From NCBI GenBank assembly GCA_963920765.1, contig OY987244.1:16162358-16226357 (forward strand): a DNA stretch of 64,000 nt. Reading direction: 5' to 3'. Positions 59,915-64,000 of the stretch are shown in pieces. This DNA is from Ulota crispa. Lineage: Eukaryota; Streptophyta; Bryopsida; Orthotrichales; Orthotrichaceae. Below the pieces are notes generated by a model, which saw only the letters and a program-made list of their open reading frames with translations, was not told the origin of the DNA and did not search any database. The translations under genes and the position numbers were made by a program. How positions within the stretch are numbered: position 1 is the stretch's first letter; each line of letters starts with the position of its first letter.

Positions 59915-60660
59915 TCCAAGACCTTGCGGTACCCCAAACCCTTAATCCTTGAGAGCCTAGGCCATTTTCATCAAAATCAAGGTTTTGGAATATCTACAAC
60001 TTTGATGCATTGTATCTCAATTAATTGGATGATCCACAATAATTGACCATTGAAAATAGTGAAACACCTACTTAGAAAACAACTTACAGATTTTAGGACC
60101 AATTGATGGTGGGAGATGGGAGAATATAACAATTGATCGAACAACATGTGATGGCAAAATCTCAATTTTTGGTAGGTAGTTGCTATTTGATGATTTTTAC
60201 AAAATTCTCTAAGCCCTTAGTTCATCTCAATGTTTGTGAGTAGCAAGATTAGATGTGAATACACACTTGCAAATTATTGAGGATTGTGCTTCTTTTTATT
60301 AAAAGTTTTAGGGCTTCAAATTGCTATCGAATGGAAAATGATGATTGGCATAATTGGTGAAGGTTGCCATAGTAAGGGTTTAGAACATGCTTGGATCCTC
60401 GCCAAGAAATTTCTTGCTACCACAAAGCACACACAAGGAAGGTTGCAAGGGAGATTGACCAGTTGTAGCTTGTAAAATGCTACTTGCCATCACATACCAT
60501 ATGGTGTTTCACCCAATCAAATCTCTTGTGACACTTGTACAACTTTTGGCTTTCCTCCCCATTACTTCATTGACATGGACAACTTAAATGCTTTTAGAGT
60601 TGTAATTTATAGCTAGATCAAGAAATAGATCCAATGCCTCAAACAAGCCTTTGAAATCAC
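59915..60660 (+). repeat. 740-bp dispersed direct repeat, copy 2
   Basis: Partner of 51060-51800, same orientation, colinear. Substitutions and small gaps are spread along it, so the duplication is not recent. Confidence 0.75.
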
Positions 60661-60696
60661 GCAAGAACACTTTTGGTCCTATGGGAAGTTCTGGAG

Positions 60697-61919
60697 TTAA
60701 CTCCTAAATGCCCAAGGGTGTTTTTCTTGTTTTCAGAAGGCAGTTTTGAAGTTTTTGAATTGTCCTTGTAAGATCATTATTAAACATCAAAACAAAATTG
60801 TAACCGTTGAATCTTGAACTTCAAGGCTTCTAGATGGCACTATCCAAGAAAAATCCAAAATGGCCATGCGGCCTTCAAGATATTTGTGATCAAATGATGA
60901 TGATTATAGAATTTTTTGCCTTTTTTGAGCTGCCCAAAGCTTCCAATGCAAATTGATAGCTTTTGGATACAAAATTGGGAAGTAACCACATAGGATGCTT
61001 TAGTGTTTATTGTTGTTACTTCAACACTAATGGCCCCCCTTCCAAATCCATGACCATAGTTTCACAAATGAGCCTGCAATGCAATAGTCAAAGTGCAAAC
61101 ACCTAATACTAAGAAATTTTTTAGCTTTGATTATTGACCTAAAATCAATTTGAATGAAAGCAAATTCAATGGTGAATGAATCCTAATTTCTATAACAAAG
61201 TCATTCTAATTAAAACTAGTCCAAAAGCACTTCTAGATTTTGTTAAATGTTAAAATTTCAATAAAAGAGCCCTTATTGCCCAAGGGAAATCTTCACCTTT
61301 TTCTCAACTTGATGCTCGTTGTTTCAATGTGGCAACTTGTCATAGGCTCTGTGACACTATTCACAACATTATTCATGACACATAACACATGCTTGTAGTT
61401 AACCTTCCACCAAAAATAATTGAAATAAGACATGGAGGAAGTTGAACTTGAACAATGAAGCTAACTTCAGAGCACAAGTTTTCCAAAAAAAGACCTAAAA
61501 AAATAAAATATGAGCCTTCAACAAGGTTTCAAAGTTTCATGAAGTTTGTAGCTCTAAGATAAGAGGCTTATAAACGGACCATCTAAGAGCTGAAACTGAA
61601 TTTTGGAGAGGTGAAACTTCTTGAAATATTTTTTACTAAATTTTCCTTGAAAGACAAGAGGAATCGGCATTTAACTCAAGTTATTTTGTATTTTTTAGAG
61701 CAATATGGAATTAGTTACAAAATTTTGAAGTGGAAAGGTCATAGGGCTCTAAAACCGCCCACTTGCTCAAATGTACCATCACTATACATTTCTGAAAGGC
61801 AATGAATAAGGACATGTATCGACAAAGTTCATTTGGGGAGGTGAGCGATTTTAGTACCCTATCAAAGTTTGAACCTCCTACCTTAACAAAATCTGGTGCC
61901 TTGGATATTTAAGGGTTAA
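60697..61919. mobile_element. TTAA-flanked (piggyBac-like) element, about 1.2 kb
   Basis: TTAA (60697-60700) then CTCCTAAATGCCCAAGG; the complement of the right end is CCCTTAAATATCCAAGG, then TTAA (61916-61919). The right third (61588-61860) is shared with 42710-42990. No transposase frame is seen. Confidence 0.7.
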
Positions 61920-63120
61920 ACGCTCGAGCATGGGTCTGTACAACGTAAATTTTCTTGGCAAATAGTCACCTAAATCTTACCTTGAAACCGGCTTGGCAAA
62001 CACAACACTAAAAAAAATCTCTAGAAAAATGGATGAATTTGCCAAACGCCTCCTAAGGTTTGCAGCAGATTTGCTAGATTTTGGATGAAAGTTACTAAAA
62101 TTAGTAGATTTACGGATGAACAAACAGACGTCGATGAATCTGTCAAAATTTTCCTTACCTGCTCGCATGTGGGGTGCGTGTCGCTCTACCTAGCGAAAAT
62201 ATAAAAAAAACGCTGGGTCTATCTACCTTACCGGTTCTCCCAGGATATTGGTGCCGACCGTTTTCGCAAATTCTATCTACAAAACTGCCTATGGCTATGA
62301 CGAGTCCAGTGACTTCAGTCCAGGGACGAGACCCCTTCTAGCCCACAAGACCTCTTCTAGCTCACAAGACCTGGTCATTACCTGCCACCTGGCCGTATAG
62401 CGCCAGCCCCGCAGCGCATTTGCCGTTCCCGGTTTCCGTTGCGGTCCACTTGGCAGCTACTCAAGAGAAGACATCTCATAGCCAGCCCGCGCAATATTCG
62501 ACGACACCAGCTCCTTTCAACTCCACCAGCACTCGATCGCCACGCAGCAACCGCATGCCTGTTTCCCGTTTCGATGTTGCTGCCGATCGAGGCTAGCTTT
62601 CGACCGGTCTAATCTAAGTTACTACGAGCAGTGGATCCCACCTAGCTTTGCAACCGAAGCCAAATCCTACACTATTTACGGGGTGTACGTGTCCATGTAC
62701 CGTGTACGGTCCGAGCTTGGGCACCGAACAATGCGGCGAAGTCCACCACCGTTGCGACTTATTCAGCGAGCACAAAGCTCGGCGACGCAGACATTGAACT
62801 CCGACTCCAGGCGTGCTGAGCTAGCTATGCATTCGACGTGGAGCCAGCCAGCGTTTTAATTAAGCTTTTACTGGAATCGGAATGATTGCCAGCTATGGGA
62901 GAGCTAAGTAACCTTTCTAATGAACGTCGTTGCGATCGCCACACTGACACCATCCATTGTCATGGGATTGTGAGATGACTGAATCGATCGAGATATGACC
63001 GACGATGTGTGTGGAGTTGGGTATGGATCGATGTCGACTACTGCGACAGCACTTCCTTGTCGCTAGCTGGGATCTCGTTCATGGCTACGTTTGATTGCAA
63101 GCTTATTGAATGGTCTTAGA
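61920..63120. promoter_or_regulatory. Spacer, then upstream region of the membrane-protein gene
   Basis: From about 62160 the sequence becomes G+C-rich (CACCTGGCCGTATAGCGCCAGCCCCGC region), as upstream of other genes in this window. It probably contains the promoter and leader of the gene starting at 63121. The frame at 61977-62168 (minus) has no recognisable motif. Confidence 0.35.
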
Positions 63121-63649
63121 ATGACAGGCCGGCGTGGAATGTTTCGAGTTATGGGGTTGCAATACTGTCAACTGACGATCTTGGCAGCAGCAGTAGTAGC
63201 GTTGGGTTCAGTAGCAACGGCCACAGCAGCCTCTTCTCGTGGAGAAGTTTTTGGGTCATCTGAGAGAGTTCTGGCGGCTCAGACCACAGTATTGTCCGGC
63301 GGTGAATTCGACCCATTATTTCGTGGTGCAGTTGCTCACCTCACCTTGAAAGTAGTTACTTGCTAGCCCATTTTGAAAGGAATTCGTCGTGTCGGCAGAC
63401 TATTGCAGTGGGTGGTAGTAGCTGTGTAAGCAACACCACCGAGTTCGTTCGGGGTACCGATTTTTTAATGATATCTGAGTGAGTGGTGCAGGATTGGAGT
63501 ATCATGAGAGTACTATAAGACGGCAGCTGGCGGTGTCCGGGCTGTTCACGAGCAGGCCGCTGGCCGTGAAGAGTGACCGACGTGATCCCACTAACAAGTT
63601 CCGGCGCTACCGCAATGGTTTTGACGTGACGAGCAAACATTACTGGGCG
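63121..63649 (+). CDS. 5' part of a plant multi-spanning membrane protein gene (At2g12400/At2g25270-like)
   Basis: Exon 1 runs 63121-63301 and exon 2 63492-63649; donors GTGAAT and GTGCGT, acceptor GGTGCAG, phases fit. The joined product starts MTGRRGMFRVMGLQYCQLTI with a hydrophobic signal segment (LTILAAAVVALGSVATATA); ATGs at 63139 and 63154 are alternative starts. After ~80 residues comes SDRRDPTNKFRRYRNGFDVT and SKHYWA. In the plant family this matches the pattern RTRRKDPL-x-F-x-Y-x-GG-x-(N/D)I-x-(N/D)-x-HYWAS that precedes the first internal membrane helix. The rest of the gene lies beyond the window. Family function is not established. The region after 63649 is intron with a dispersed repeat. 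Confidence 0.65.
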
Positions 63650-64000
63650 GTGCGTGGCATTGGGTTCTCTCTTTCTCTGGGAAATGCTATATCTTGGGCG
63701 GGGATTTGTGAGCCATGAGCCTAGATTTTTTTTTGTCAAAATACTCAATTTCACCTTAAACCGTGTACATAGAATCCTACAATTGTGCATTTTATACTTT
63801 TCTCTCTTGACTTTTTTAAAGTTTTTTCATTGATTTTGAGCACCTGCTCACCAAATCTTGGCTCACCGCTCACAGGCTCACCATTTTATGCTGTTGTCCC
63901 TCTCTCTCAAATTTTCTCGCTTCAGGCTGGCTATGGCTGGCTATATCTACAGAAACCCATGGATGTTTTGTGGGTCTCGACATGACTGTGTGTGCTTATT
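63650..64000. repeat. Intron sequence with dispersed repeat shared with 38.2 kb
   Basis: About 63710-63900 resembles 38205-38420 in the same orientation: GAGCCTAG/AAGCCTAG, AAAATACT, GTGTACATAGAA, AAATCTTGGCTCA and TTTTATGCT/GTTATGCT. Probably a mobile element in the first long intron of the membrane-protein gene. Confidence 0.5.

Noticed and set aside
1-64000. tRNA, rRNA and snRNA genes
   Set aside because: No cloverleaf-like sequence, conserved rRNA stretch or snRNA core was noticed; an automated scan could still find one.

Overview
The window looks like nuclear DNA of a land plant. The genes are split by GT-AG introns and match plant families: ribosomal protein eS21, an L-type cyclin, a fasciclin-like arabinogalactan protein, a WNK kinase, a plant multi-spanning membrane protein, and a DUF266/GT14 glycosyltransferase relic. 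Genes are richer in G+C than the long AT-rich spacers. The wording of the proteins is compatible with a seed-free plant (bryophyte-like), but I cannot name the species from this window alone.

Layout. 1-0.6 kb: end of a TTAA-flanked element. 1.5-3.3 kb (minus): eS21 gene, 3 coding exons, with one MITE in each intron. 3.5-12.3 kb: repeats and MITEs of at least six families. 12.7-16.1 kb (plus): cyclin L, 8 coding exons. 18.6-19.1 kb: a TTAA-flanked element carrying a nested MITE. 20.6-24.9 kb: a 4.3-kb CACTA-type element with a CAT target duplication. 26-27 kb: more MITEs. 28.4-29.25 kb (plus): single-FAS1 GPI-anchored protein. 30-35.5 kb: MITEs. 35.5-37.5 kb (minus): a broken DUF266/GT14 gene split by two almost identical 416-bp sequences in inverted orientation. 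40.2-43.6 kb: three TTAA-type elements. 44.1-48.35 kb (minus): WNK kinase, 8 coding exons. 49.5-62 kb: spacer with TTAA-type elements, foldback MITEs, a long dispersed direct repeat, and relics of a gag gene and possibly a CACTA transposase. 63.1 kb to the end (plus): first two exons of a membrane-protein gene running out of the window.

The intact genes are housekeeping or signalling genes with no evident shared pathway: translation, RNA-processing cyclin, cell-surface adhesion and kinase signalling. There is no operon-like organisation.

The most unusual signal is a family of at least nine elements with CCC(C/T)TAAAG-type inverted ends and 4-bp target duplications of TTAA, or in two cases CTAA and TTAG. 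This is the signature of the piggyBac superfamily, which is seldom described in land plants. All coordinates, exon joins and family calls come from reading the sequence by eye; no database search was run.
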